Positions 25,236 through 33,435 of a DNA stretch of 64,000 nucleotides are shown here, piece by piece. The position numbers and the translations under genes were made by a program. This stretch comes from Ardenticatenaceae bacterium (GTDB taxonomy: Bacteria > Chloroflexota > Anaerolineae > Promineifilales > Promineifilaceae). Every line of letters starts with the position of its first letter. Position 1 is the first letter of the stretch. The stretch covers positions 372,001 to 436,000 of the forward strand of contig JACKBQ010000002.1 in NCBI GenBank assembly GCA_020634455.1, written 5' to 3'. A model generated the notes under the pieces. It was not told the origin of the DNA. It saw only the letters and a list, made by a program, of their open reading frames with translations, and did not search any database.

Positions 25236-25747
25236 CGGAATGTTGCTACCGCTTTTTCGTATAGGGCGGCCTGGTAATCCTGGTCAGTGATGAGGCCGCG
25301 AAATTCAAAGCCTTGCCCTTCGTAATATTGGCGGAGACGGTCGTTTCCGGCTGCACAATCTAAGCGCACAAACTGTTTGCCGCGCTGCTTCGCCTGCATC
25401 ATTGCCCAAAATAGCATCATGCTGCCCAGCCCTTGCCCGTGCATCTCGTTGCGAATGGCCATGCGGTGCACGTAGCCCGCCAGCTTGTCATCGGGCCAGT
25501 AAGCATCTTGCCAGCTTAACCCCACAATGCCAAACCGGTTTTTCACAATGCCCACCATGTACAGTTCACTTCGTGCGATTTTGTCCGCCAGGCGCTGCTG
25601 CCAATGTGGCGGGATGGGTACAGGCCATTGATTGATGCCCTTGTTTTGCAGCCAAACGGCCGCTTCCGCCAAAATCTCAACCGCTACGGGCAAATCGTCC
25701 AGCTGGGCCTGCTTAAAATCAATAACGGTCGTGGGTTTAATTTTCAT
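25232..25747 (-). CDS. GNAT-family N-acetyltransferase
   Basis: A 171-residue acetyltransferase fold. The acetyl-CoA pyrophosphate-binding stretch is M-A-I-R-N-E-M-H-G-Q-G-L-G-S, a good match to the Q/RxxGxG/A motif. The start at 25747 is the first methionine that begins the domain; an upstream extension to 25852 is unlikely. The ribosome site is weak. It is coupled to the glycosyltransferase (ATGA overlap), hinting that both modify the same small molecule or confer tolerance to it. Confidence 0.8.
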   Translation of the reverse strand: MKIKPTTVIDFKQAQLDDLPVAVEILAEAAVWLQNKGINQWPVPIPPHWQQRLADKIARSELYMVGIVKNRFGIVGLSWQDAYWPDDKLAGYVHRMAIRNEMHGQGLGSMMLFWAMMQAKQRGKQFVRLDCAAGNDRLRQYYEGQGFEFRGLITDQDYQAALYEKAVATFR

Positions 25748-25974
25748 ATTTTGAAAATAAGAGGTTAAAAGTTTCGCGAGATTGTGAGTAAAAAATTTAG
25801 ACAATCTGCCAATTGTTAGGGAGCTTTCGGTGGTTTGCTTCCTTTGCATCATACCACGTAATGAACCATTTGTGCTTTCAGCATTTTTTTGCTGTCTGCT
25901 ACAATAGGCGGGCCTGCCTGTTTAGAGAGAAAATCCTGCAGATTGAAGCCTGCTGAGTAGTTGAGAAATTCCAT

Positions 25975-28900
25975 ATGAACAATCTCCCTTACCAACTCCT
26001 GTTTCAAGCCATCATCGAACAATCTGGCGAAGGTATTGCTCTAATTGATAACCGTGGACGGTATCTTCTGGCAAACCCTGCCTTTTGCCAAATGGTGGGT
26101 TACAGCGAAGCGGAGCTTTTGACGTATACGGTTTACGATTTTCTTCCCCAGGGTAAAGACTTTGTTCCCTTCCCCAAAATCTTGGATGAGCAAGGTAACG
26201 TGCAGGAAACCGAACTGCGTCGTCGGGATGGCTCTTGGGCGCCTGTTGAATTGAACAGCTACGCGATTCAACTGGATCATCAGAATTTGGTTCTGAAAGT
26301 TGTGCGCGACATGACTGTGCAGAAAGAAGTGGAGCAAACACGCCAGGCGTATCGGTTTTTTCTGGACACAATGGAGAAAATTGATCAGTTGATTTTTACG
26401 GCCGTTGATTTGGACACAATGTTCAATGATGTGTTGGAGGCGATGCTGGCTGTGTTTGGCAGCGACAGGGCGTGGTTGCTTTTTCCTTGTAACCCCCAGG
26501 CAGAAACCTGGTATGTGCCAATGGAAAAAACACGCTCTGACTATCCGGGGGTGTTAAGCACCGGCACGGAAGTTCCCACAGACGACCGAATCCGCGAGAT
26601 TTTTCGGGATGCGCTGGAGGCGGAAGATATTGTTGTTTATGATTTGGCGACGATGAAGCGAAAGGGCGGCGAGGATGAGGCGGGTCGTTTTAACGTTCAA
26701 TCTCAAATTATGCTGGCTATTTATCCCCAAATTGGCCAGCCCTGGCTGTTGGGTATGCACCAATGTTCCCATGACCGCGTGTGGACGGAATTAGACAAGC
26801 AGCTTTTTCGGGATATTGGCGCGCGAATTGCTGGTTCTTTGAGTAGTTTATTGATTTGGCGTGACCTGGAGAAGAGCGAGAGTCGGTTGCGCCAGGTGTT
26901 TCTAACCAGCCCAGACGCTTTTAGCATTACGCGCCTGGAAGATGGGTTGGTTGTAGATGTGAACCAGTCCTTTTGTGAAATTACTGGCTACAGTCGGGTA
27001 GAGGTGCTGGGTAAGCTGCCGCAGGAGCTGAACATTTGGGTCACCATGGCGGACCGAGAAAAGTTTATGCAGAAGATTCAGGAAATCGGCTGGGTAAGCA
27101 ATATGGAGGTGCCTTTTCGGTTGAAAGACGGCCGTTTCGAGCGTGGTCTGATCTCTGGCCGAATCATTGAATTTAATGGCGTGCCGCATCTGCTTTCTAT
27201 TTCCAAGAGCATTGAAGCGCTCAGACAGGGTGAAGCTAAAATTGCTGAACTGGCTGAATTTAATGAAAACATTGTAGCGTCCGCGCCTGTGGGGATTGTC
27301 ACCGTAAATCTGCAAGGGAAAGTAACCAGCGCCAACGATGCGTTTTTACACATGATAGGCAGCCCCGGTTTGGATGCAATCATTAACCTAGGCATGGATA
27401 TTCCTGCTGTTCAAGAGGCAGGTGTTGCCGAAGCGTTTAACAAAGTTTTAACCAGTGGCGAGTCGTTTTGCCTGAGCCAACTGCCGTACACTACCTGTTG
27501 GGGCAAGCAGCTGATGGTTGATTTGAAGGTGGTGCCCCAAAAAAGCAAAGACGGCCGTATCACTGGCATGATTATTGTGATAGATGATGTGACGGCTGAA
27601 GCGCGGGCCGAAATAGTAGAAACGGCCGTTTACCAAATTGCCCAGGCCGCAGACCGCGCCGCCTCATTACATGAGCTTTATCCAGTGATCCACGAAATTA
27701 TACAAATTGTAATGCCCGCCGATAATTTCTATATTGCCCTGCACGATGAAAAAGCTGATCTTATTCGCTTTGCCTACTATGCAGATGAAAACGAACCCGC
27801 CACGCCGTCGGTCCGTAAGCTCGGCAAAGGATTAACTGAATTTGTTCTTCGGCACGGCACCCCCCAATTAACCAATGATGATTGGTTAACAGAAATGATC
27901 AGACTCGGCGAGGTAGACATTGTTGGCCAGCCAGCGGCCGTTTGGTTAGGCGTCCCCCTCATCGTAGAAAGAAAAACAATCGGCGTCATGGCCGTGCAGC
28001 ATTACCAAGACCCAAAAGCTTTCGGCGAACAAGAGCAGCTTATGCTGGAATATGTCGCTTCCCAGGTAGCCCAAACCATCAACCGCAAGCAAAAAGAACA
28101 AGCCCTCCGTGAAAGCGAAGAAATCATGCGGTCTCTGGCCCGGCTCAGCCAAAACCTGGAACAAGCGCACAGTTACCAGGAAATAGTTACTTTTCTTCAC
28201 AAAGAAATTTGCACGGTTCTGGGATACAACGGTTCCTGGATTTACCTGTTTGACGAAGCCCAGGAATTTGCCCGATTAATCGCCAGCGCTGGCGACATAG
28301 CAACCAAAATTGAAGACAAAGTCATCCTGCTTAAGATTCGAGGGGATGCCTTTATGGAAGAAATCGCTACGGGCGAGCACATTGTGGTGGTGGAAGATGC
28401 CCGAACCGACCCCCGAACCGACAAGAAAAAAGTATCGTCATTGGGAAATCGGACCCTCATCAATGTGCCCGTTCATTTGGAAGACAACCAACTTGCTGTT
28501 ATTGCTACGGGTTCTTTTGGCGAGGAAGGTGTAAAAATCCCATCCCCGGTTGAATTGGATTATCTGGAGGCTGTTGCCCGTCACGTAGCGGTGGTCATAG
28601 ACCGGGTTAACTTTTTACTTGAGAATGAAAAGGCAAAACAAGCCTTGCAGGTAAGCAACCAGCAATTGCAAACAGCATTGGCAGAACTAGAAGAAACACA
28701 AAGCAGAATGGTGCAGCGGGAGCGGTTGGCTGCGGTTGGGCAGCTAGCTGCGGGCATCGCCCATGATTTTAACAACATTATGGGTGTGATTGTCCTTTAC
28801 ATGGAGATGGGATTGCGTTTCCCCGATATTCCCCAAAAGCTTCGTGAGCGGATGCAAATTGTCTTAAAGCAGGCCTGGCGAGCATCGGAATTGGTGCAGC

Positions 28901-29847
28901 AGATTTTGGATTTTAGCCGCAGTGCGGTTATGACGCCTCGACCCATCAACCTTGTTCTATTTTTGCAAGAGCAGGTGAAGATGCTACGGCGTACCTTGCC
29001 GGAGAATATCAGAATTAAGCTGGTCAGTGAACCTGGTGAGTTCCAAGTAAACGCAGACGCTACCCGGTTACAGCAGGTTGTGGTGAACCTGGTTGTTAAT
29101 GCAAGAGATGCGATGTTGCACGGGGGCGAGTTGAAGCTTGCCGTGGGCCGCTCAGAGGGCGCTGGCGCGATGTGCGCCGTGTGCCATGAGCCAATTTGGG
29201 GTGAATGGGTTCAGCTTGAGGTTATGGACGGTGGTAACGGCATCCCTGAAAATATTTTGCCGCACATTTTTGAACCGTTTTTTACAACCAAGGAAGTTGG
29301 GCAGGGGTCTGGTTTAGGTTTGTCGCAGGTGGGGGGGATTGTGGCGCAGCATGGCGGGCACATGACGGTTGAGAGCCAGGCTGGGCAGGGCACCCTGTTT
29401 ACCATTTTTTTGCCACCGTTGGCGGGAGATTTAGAGGAAGAACGGCCGTTAACTAACCTGGCAATGCCCCAAGGACAGGGTGAAACCATCCTGATTGTTG
29501 AGGATGATGGGGGCACACGGGTGGCGCTGGCTGAAACGGTAGAAGCTTTGAATTACCGGGTGTTGACGGCCGTAAACGGCCGTACCGCTCTAACCATCCT
29601 GGAGGAGGCTGGCGACACAATTGCGCTGGTGATGAGCGATCTGGTTATGCCAGAAATGGGCGGCCTCGCTTTGTTGCAAACGTTGCGGCAGCGTGGTTGG
29701 TCTCAACCATTTGTCGTCCTCACCGGGCATCCCCTGGAAGGAAACTTGCACGCTTTACAAGCTGAAGGATTAGCCAGCTGGCTGCTAAAACCAGCCAGTT
29801 CGCAGAAGTTGGCCGAATTATTGGCAAAGGTTTTGCACGTTTCGTAG
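25975..29847 (+). CDS. soluble hybrid histidine kinase (PAS/GAF multi-sensor, HisKA, HATPase, REC)
   Basis: A 1290-residue sensor with no transmembrane segment. Order: PAS (about 5-125), GAF (about 130-295), PAS (about 300-415), PAS (about 420-540), GAF (about 550-700), GAF (about 715-890), a short coiled coil, then G-I-A-H-D-F-N-N with H930, N-box NLVVNARDAM, and G-boxes DGGNGI and GSGLGLS. The receiver has phospho-acceptor D1222 in MSDLVMP. Within the ATPase domain a loop reads M-C-A-V-C-H-E-P, a two-Cys insertion. No output domain is present. The start ATG at 25975 has only a weak ribosome site. Confidence 0.87.
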   Translation: MNNLPYQLLFQAIIEQSGEGIALIDNRGRYLLANPAFCQMVGYSEAELLTYTVYDFLPQGKDFVPFPKILDEQGNVQETELRRRDGSWAPVELNSYAIQLDHQNLVLKVVRDMTVQKEVEQTRQAYRFFLDTMEKIDQLIFTAVDLDTMFNDVLEAMLAVFGSDRAWLLFPCNPQAETWYVPMEKTRSDYPGVLSTGTEVPTDDRIREIFRDALEAEDIVVYDLATMKRKGGEDEAGRFNVQSQIMLAIYPQIGQPWLLGMHQCSHDRVWTELDKQLFRDIGARIAGSLSSLLIWRDLEKSESRLRQVFLTSPDAFSITRLEDGLVVDVNQSFCEITGYSRVEVLGKLPQELNIWVTMADREKFMQKIQEIGWVSNMEVPFRLKDGRFERGLISGRIIEFNGVPHLLSISKSIEALRQGEAKIAELAEFNENIVASAPVGIVTVNLQGKVTSANDAFLHMIGSPGLDAIINLGMDIPAVQEAGVAEAFNKVLTSGESFCLSQLPYTTCWGKQLMVDLKVVPQKSKDGRITGMIIVIDDVTAEARAEIVETAVYQIAQAADRAASLHELYPVIHEIIQIVMPADNFYIALHDEKADLIRFAYYADENEPATPSVRKLGKGLTEFVLRHGTPQLTNDDWLTEMIRLGEVDIVGQPAAVWLGVPLIVERKTIGVMAVQHYQDPKAFGEQEQLMLEYVASQVAQTINRKQKEQALRESEEIMRSLARLSQNLEQAHSYQEIVTFLHKEICTVLGYNGSWIYLFDEAQEFARLIASAGDIATKIEDKVILLKIRGDAFMEEIATGEHIVVVEDARTDPRTDKKKVSSLGNRTLINVPVHLEDNQLAVIATGSFGEEGVKIPSPVELDYLEAVARHVAVVIDRVNFLLENEKAKQALQVSNQQLQTALAELEETQSRMVQRERLAAVGQLAAGIAHDFNNIMGVIVLYMEMGLRFPDIPQKLRERMQIVLKQAWRASELVQQILDFSRSAVMTPRPINLVLFLQEQVKMLRRTLPENIRIKLVSEPGEFQVNADATRLQQVVVNLVVNARDAMLHGGELKLAVGRSEGAGAMCAVCHEPIWGEWVQLEVMDGGNGIPENILPHIFEPFFTTKEVGQGSGLGLSQVGGIVAQHGGHMTVESQAGQGTLFTIFLPPLAGDLEEERPLTNLAMPQGQGETILIVEDDGGTRVALAETVEALNYRVLTAVNGRTALTILEEAGDTIALVMSDLVMPEMGGLALLQTLRQRGWSQPFVVLTGHPLEGNLHALQAEGLASWLLKPASSQKLAELLAKVLHVS

Positions 29848-29862
29848 AGGTCACACTAGGGG

Positions 29863-29935
29863 AGATTTCAAAAGTCTTACTGACCTTTGGGCAAATTTTA
29901 GACTGTTGCAAGACTTTTGAAATCTATACGTACTT
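29863..29935 (+). terminator. long inverted repeat after the histidine kinase gene
   Basis: AGATTTCAAAAGTCTT at 29863-29878 is the exact reverse complement of AAGACTTTTGAAATCT at 29920-29935. The 16-bp stem 15 bp after the stop codon could end transcription, but no T tract follows, so it may instead be a repeat element. Confidence 0.55.
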
Positions 29936-30015
29936 TTCGGATCGATTTTGGATCGTAATCTGCCTAAAATCGTCTCATCTTGTTAACTGATCACAGTTCA
30001 GAAGGGAGACGTATC

Positions 30016-32079
30016 TTGAAAAACCGCATTTTTAGATTTACTGGTAAACAGATGTGGCTGTTGCTGCTGGCGGCTTTGCTGCTTTGGCTGGCAGCGTGTG
30101 GCGGCGATGAGGCCCCGGCCGAACCGGACAACGTCGCTGAAGTAGATGAAGATGATGGCGAAGCGGCGGATGAGGCTCCGCCAGTCGTTGAACCTGAAGA
30201 AGATGAACCAACGGCCGTTCCTACCCCTCAACCCGAACCGACTGAAGAACCGGAACCAACCGCAGAGCCCACCCCGGAACCCTTGGTGCGCACGGTAGCC
30301 TCTGGCGAATACGTGTACAGCAACGGCAACCAGCTGCGTGATGTGGCTTTGTTTGGCGACAGCATTTGGGCAGCTGGCCCCGGTGGCCTGATCCGCTACG
30401 ATTTGCCCAGCGGCGACGCCCGCAAATACACCACGCTAGATGGCCTGCCCAACATCGGCACGTTTGCTCTGGAAGTATGCCCCGTGAATGGCGAAGATCG
30501 GCTGATTGTGGGTTCCCGCGATGGCCTACTGCTGTACAACGCGGCCAACGACAGCTGGGAACCGGGCAGCAGCATTGGCTTTTCTGACGAGACCGCTATT
30601 CACGAAATGCGCTGCGATGCGGCAAACGGCCGTCTCATTCTGGCATATGACGATCTCTCTGTGCTGGATTTGGCCAGCGGCACGATGACCCATTACACCG
30701 AAGATGACGATGGTTTGGCCTGGTTTGCTCTGGAGCAGGTCATTGTGATTGGCGATGACATTTGGGCACCCACCGACTTCCAGGGCATCTCCCGCGTGGG
30801 CTTGGATGGCACTGTGGAAACGTTGTCTGAAGCGCTTACCGGCTTCCCCGATGACAGCGTTTCTGACGTAACAGTAGACGGCAGCGGCGTTTATTGGTTT
30901 GGCACCAGCGATGGGTTGCTGAAGCTGGAAAATGGCACGTTCACCATGCTGACCCGCGAGACCCACCCGGACGTGATTGATTTCTTTGGCCCGGATCATG
31001 TGGAAACGGCCGTTGATGGCACGCTTTGGCTTGGTTTTAACTCTGATTTGTGCAACTTTGACCCGGCAACCGCCACCTGCACGCAACGGATTGACCTGGT
31101 TGATGACTTGGGCTTCCCTCCCTACAGCAATTTGGCGCGGCTAGAGGTGTTGGCAGACGGCCGTATTCTGCTGCACACTTACGATGAAGGGCTGGCTTAT
31201 TTTGACGGAGCCAACTGGACCCGATTTGCGCTGGAAAATGAAGCGCCGAGCAATTTTTATGCTGGCATCACCCAAACCAGCGACGGCACCATCTGGGTGT
31301 ACGGCGACAGCCTGTACACCACCGATGTGGCTGCCCAAACCTGGGAACTGTTCCCCGACATCTATCCAAACGATCTGGTTGAGGCTCCCAATGGCGACAT
31401 CTGGATGCTGACCAGCTACAGCGTGGTTCGCTACAACGGCGCTCAACTCCTTCGTTTTGATAGCGACTCAGGCCTGCTGGACACCACCTACAACCGCCTG
31501 GCTATTGATGCGCAGGGGGTTGTGTATGCCGTCGGTTATGATGGATACTCAATTATTGATGGCGAAACGATTACGGCCGTTGGGCCAGATTCTGGCTGGG
31601 ATTTTGGCAACATTCGGGATGTGCTGGTGGTGGATGGCGTAGTCTATGCCGCTACGGTCAATGGGCTGGCCTCTTTGGAAGGCAGCAGCCACACGGTGCT
31701 GCTAGACGAGACGTTTGTGAACCTGCCCAACGCCAACATTGCCAGCTTGGGGCAGCTTTCTGACGGGACGCTGCTGCTGGGCACGGTACAGGGGTTGGCG
31801 ACGTACAAAGATGGGGTGGTAACGGCCGTTCCCGAAGTAGCTGCGTCCGTTTCCAACATTTTTGTGACCCCCGACGATCAGATTCACGTCGTGGCTTTCT
31901 GGTCTGGCTTGAATGACGGCGGCTACTTCCATTACGACGGCAGCAGCTGGAACTATCGCCCCGACACCGACTTCCCCATGACCAGCCTGCGGACGGTGAT
32001 GGTGGACAACGAAGGTACGGTCTGGATTGGCCTGGGTGACACTGGCCTGGGCGGCGGCATCTTCCGCATTGTGCCGTAG
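30016..32079 (+). CDS. lipoprotein with two-component-regulator-type propeller repeats
   Basis: A 687-residue exported lipoprotein. TTG at 30016 follows AAGGGAGA and yields a lipoprotein signal with L-A-A-C-G-G as the lipobox. A Pro/Glu/Thr-rich acidic linker (about 35-90) leads into repeated blades with W-x-G motifs such as GTIWVYG, DSIWAAG and GTLWLGF, as in the periplasmic sensor propellers of hybrid two-component systems. No kinase follows in the same chain, so it may be a free-standing sensor or a binding protein. The ligand is unknown. The upstream in-frame ATG at 29980 would spoil the signal sequence. Confidence 0.75.
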   Translation: MKNRIFRFTGKQMWLLLLAALLLWLAACGGDEAPAEPDNVAEVDEDDGEAADEAPPVVEPEEDEPTAVPTPQPEPTEEPEPTAEPTPEPLVRTVASGEYVYSNGNQLRDVALFGDSIWAAGPGGLIRYDLPSGDARKYTTLDGLPNIGTFALEVCPVNGEDRLIVGSRDGLLLYNAANDSWEPGSSIGFSDETAIHEMRCDAANGRLILAYDDLSVLDLASGTMTHYTEDDDGLAWFALEQVIVIGDDIWAPTDFQGISRVGLDGTVETLSEALTGFPDDSVSDVTVDGSGVYWFGTSDGLLKLENGTFTMLTRETHPDVIDFFGPDHVETAVDGTLWLGFNSDLCNFDPATATCTQRIDLVDDLGFPPYSNLARLEVLADGRILLHTYDEGLAYFDGANWTRFALENEAPSNFYAGITQTSDGTIWVYGDSLYTTDVAAQTWELFPDIYPNDLVEAPNGDIWMLTSYSVVRYNGAQLLRFDSDSGLLDTTYNRLAIDAQGVVYAVGYDGYSIIDGETITAVGPDSGWDFGNIRDVLVVDGVVYAATVNGLASLEGSSHTVLLDETFVNLPNANIASLGQLSDGTLLLGTVQGLATYKDGVVTAVPEVAASVSNIFVTPDDQIHVVAFWSGLNDGGYFHYDGSSWNYRPDTDFPMTSLRTVMVDNEGTVWIGLGDTGLGGGIFRIVP

Positions 32080-32095
32080 CTACGCATGACGTTGC

Positions 32096-32128
32096 AGATT
32101 GGTCCAATCTTCAAGATTGGACCAATCT
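32096..32128. terminator. 33-bp palindrome between convergent genes
   Basis: AGATTGGTCCAATCTT and AAGATTGGACCAATCT flank a single C. It lies between the lipoprotein gene and the convergent AhpD-like gene, so it could end both transcripts, but it has no T tract. Confidence 0.6.
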
Positions 32129-32145
32129 CATGGCGTGTGGCGAGG

Positions 32146-32643
32146 CTAATTCCCCCCCAACTGCCCATACGACAGCTTGTACAGCACCCAATCGGTGGAG
32201 TTACCCAGCAGGTTACCCATGCGGATGAGCCGCAAGACAGTCTCAATCGCATCGGCGCGGGCGGGGCCGTAGGTGGTTTGCAACGATTGGCGAGTGATGG
32301 GGTCGGGACGGCCGTTCTGTTCCGCGTAATGTTGGGCATAGAGCAGAGCAGGCAGCTCTTCCTCTGGGGCGTGGGCCAGATCGCCCGCCAGCAGTTCACG
32401 GATTTCGTTGGTGGCCAGCCCTACGCGCTCACTTTCGCGGGCGTGGTAAAAGGCACAGTAGCGGCATTCGTTAACGGCCGTTACCGCCATCATCAACCGC
32501 TCCCGAAATTGCGGCGACACCAGTCTGCCACGCATCGCTTGCCGCAGCTTCTCCCGATGCTTAAAGGGCCAGGCCAAATCCGCCATCATTTCTTTTAAAC
32601 TGCCGTAAATTCGTCGCTTGAATGCCTGCATCATTTGCTCCAT
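32146..32643 (-). CDS. carboxymuconolactone decarboxylase / AhpD-like protein
   Basis: A 165-residue all-helical protein. The E-C-R-Y-C-A-F-Y-H-A motif (C60, C63, H67) is the redox CxxC-xxxH of AhpD-like proteins. Relatives reduce peroxidase partners or have unknown roles, and no peroxiredoxin gene is adjacent. The ATG at 32643 is preferred because the frame upstream of it runs through a GTCACTCCCGC palindrome; ATGs at 32634 and 32631 are also possible. Confidence 0.8.
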   Translation of the reverse strand: MEQMMQAFKRRIYGSLKEMMADLAWPFKHREKLRQAMRGRLVSPQFRERLMMAVTAVNECRYCAFYHARESERVGLATNEIRELLAGDLAHAPEEELPALLYAQHYAEQNGRPDPITRQSLQTTYGPARADAIETVLRLIRMGNLLGNSTDWVLYKLSYGQLGGN

Positions 32644-32652
32644 TTTCCGTCT

Positions 32653-32674
32653 GTCACTCCCGCGCGGGAATGAC
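32653..32674. repeat. palindrome of the GTCATTCCCGC type, copy 2
   Basis: GTCACTCCCGC faces GCGGGAATGAC with no loop, 10 bp upstream of the AhpD-like start codon. It is related to 16565-16590. Confidence 0.65.
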
Positions 32675-32783
32675 ACGTGCGAGCCCTGCTTGTTATCTTT
32701 TTAGATGGAAAAAGGGAGTAAACGTTACACGTTGGCCTTGCAACTAAATTTGCTGCTAAAATTACCCAATTACCAATGATGTC

Positions 32784-32840
32784 AACCTCCCGGAGGTTCC
32801 CATCGAAATTAGATCTGGGGACAAACCTCCGGGAGGTTTT
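32784..32840. repeat. CCTCCCGGAGG element, copy 2, in sixA leader
   Basis: AACCTCCCGGAGGTT and AACCTCCGGGAGGTT lie about 25 bp apart and end 18 bp before the sixA start codon. The arrangement matches the copy in front of aroH. Confidence 0.75.
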
Positions 32841-32858
32841 GTTCAGGGAGACACCACC

Positions 32859-33356
32859 ATGAAAACCCTACTCATCCTTCGCCATGCCAAATCAGACTGG
32901 GGCAACAGCCAACTTTCCGACCATGATCGGCCACTCAACGACCGGGGCAAGTACGATGCGCCGCGCATGGGGGCGTGGCTGAAGCGGCAAAAGATGGTGC
33001 CAGAGCTGATCATCAGCTCCACGGCGGAGCGGGCGCTAACTACGGCCGAATTGGTCGCCCTGTCTGCGGATTTTGAGGGTGAATTGCGCACGGATCGGAA
33101 ATTTTATCTGGCGGGGCCGCCTACCTACGTGGAAATTCTCAATGAGCTGCCAGACAGCTACGAGCGGGTGATGGTGGTGGGGCACAATCCGGGCATGGAG
33201 GAGCTGGTTTCGCTGCTGACGGACACCGACCGCCCAATGACCACGGCCAACGTGGCGGTAGTGGAACTGCCGATTGATTCCTGGAGCGACCTGACGATTT
33301 TTGCAGACGGCCGTCTTCTGCACCATTGGCAGCCCCGTGACTTACCTGAGAGGTAA
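32859..33356 (+). CDS. sixA: histidine phosphatase SixA-like
   Basis: A 165-residue phosphohistidine phosphatase of the RHG/SixA type. The catalytic LILRHAKSD motif starts at R8-H9, and VVGHNPGMEEL holds the second active-site His. SixA in E. coli removes phosphate from phosphohistidine proteins; the target here is unknown. GGGAG precedes the ATG. Confidence 0.85.
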   Translation: MKTLLILRHAKSDWGNSQLSDHDRPLNDRGKYDAPRMGAWLKRQKMVPELIISSTAERALTTAELVALSADFEGELRTDRKFYLAGPPTYVEILNELPDSYERVMVVGHNPGMEELVSLLTDTDRPMTTANVAVVELPIDSWSDLTIFADGRLLHHWQPRDLPER

Positions 33357-33435
33357 TCCGTAATCGGTAATCGGTGGTCGGTAATCGGTTGAGCCGCTGT
33401 TCACGGATAACCGTTCACCGTTCACCGATTACCGT
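33357..33435. repeat. GGTAATCGG repeat cluster, left of the STAND operon
   Basis: Three copies of GGTAATCGG-like words are followed by inverted copies (CACCGATTACCGTTTACC). A similar cluster, including CGGTGAACGG, lies at 38480-38564. The two clusters bracket the 5-kb ATPase gene. Confidence 0.7.

Noticed and set aside
29180..29200. CxxCH haem c-binding site in the histidine kinase
   Set aside because: The protein is cytoplasmic with no signal peptide, so haem c attachment is not expected.
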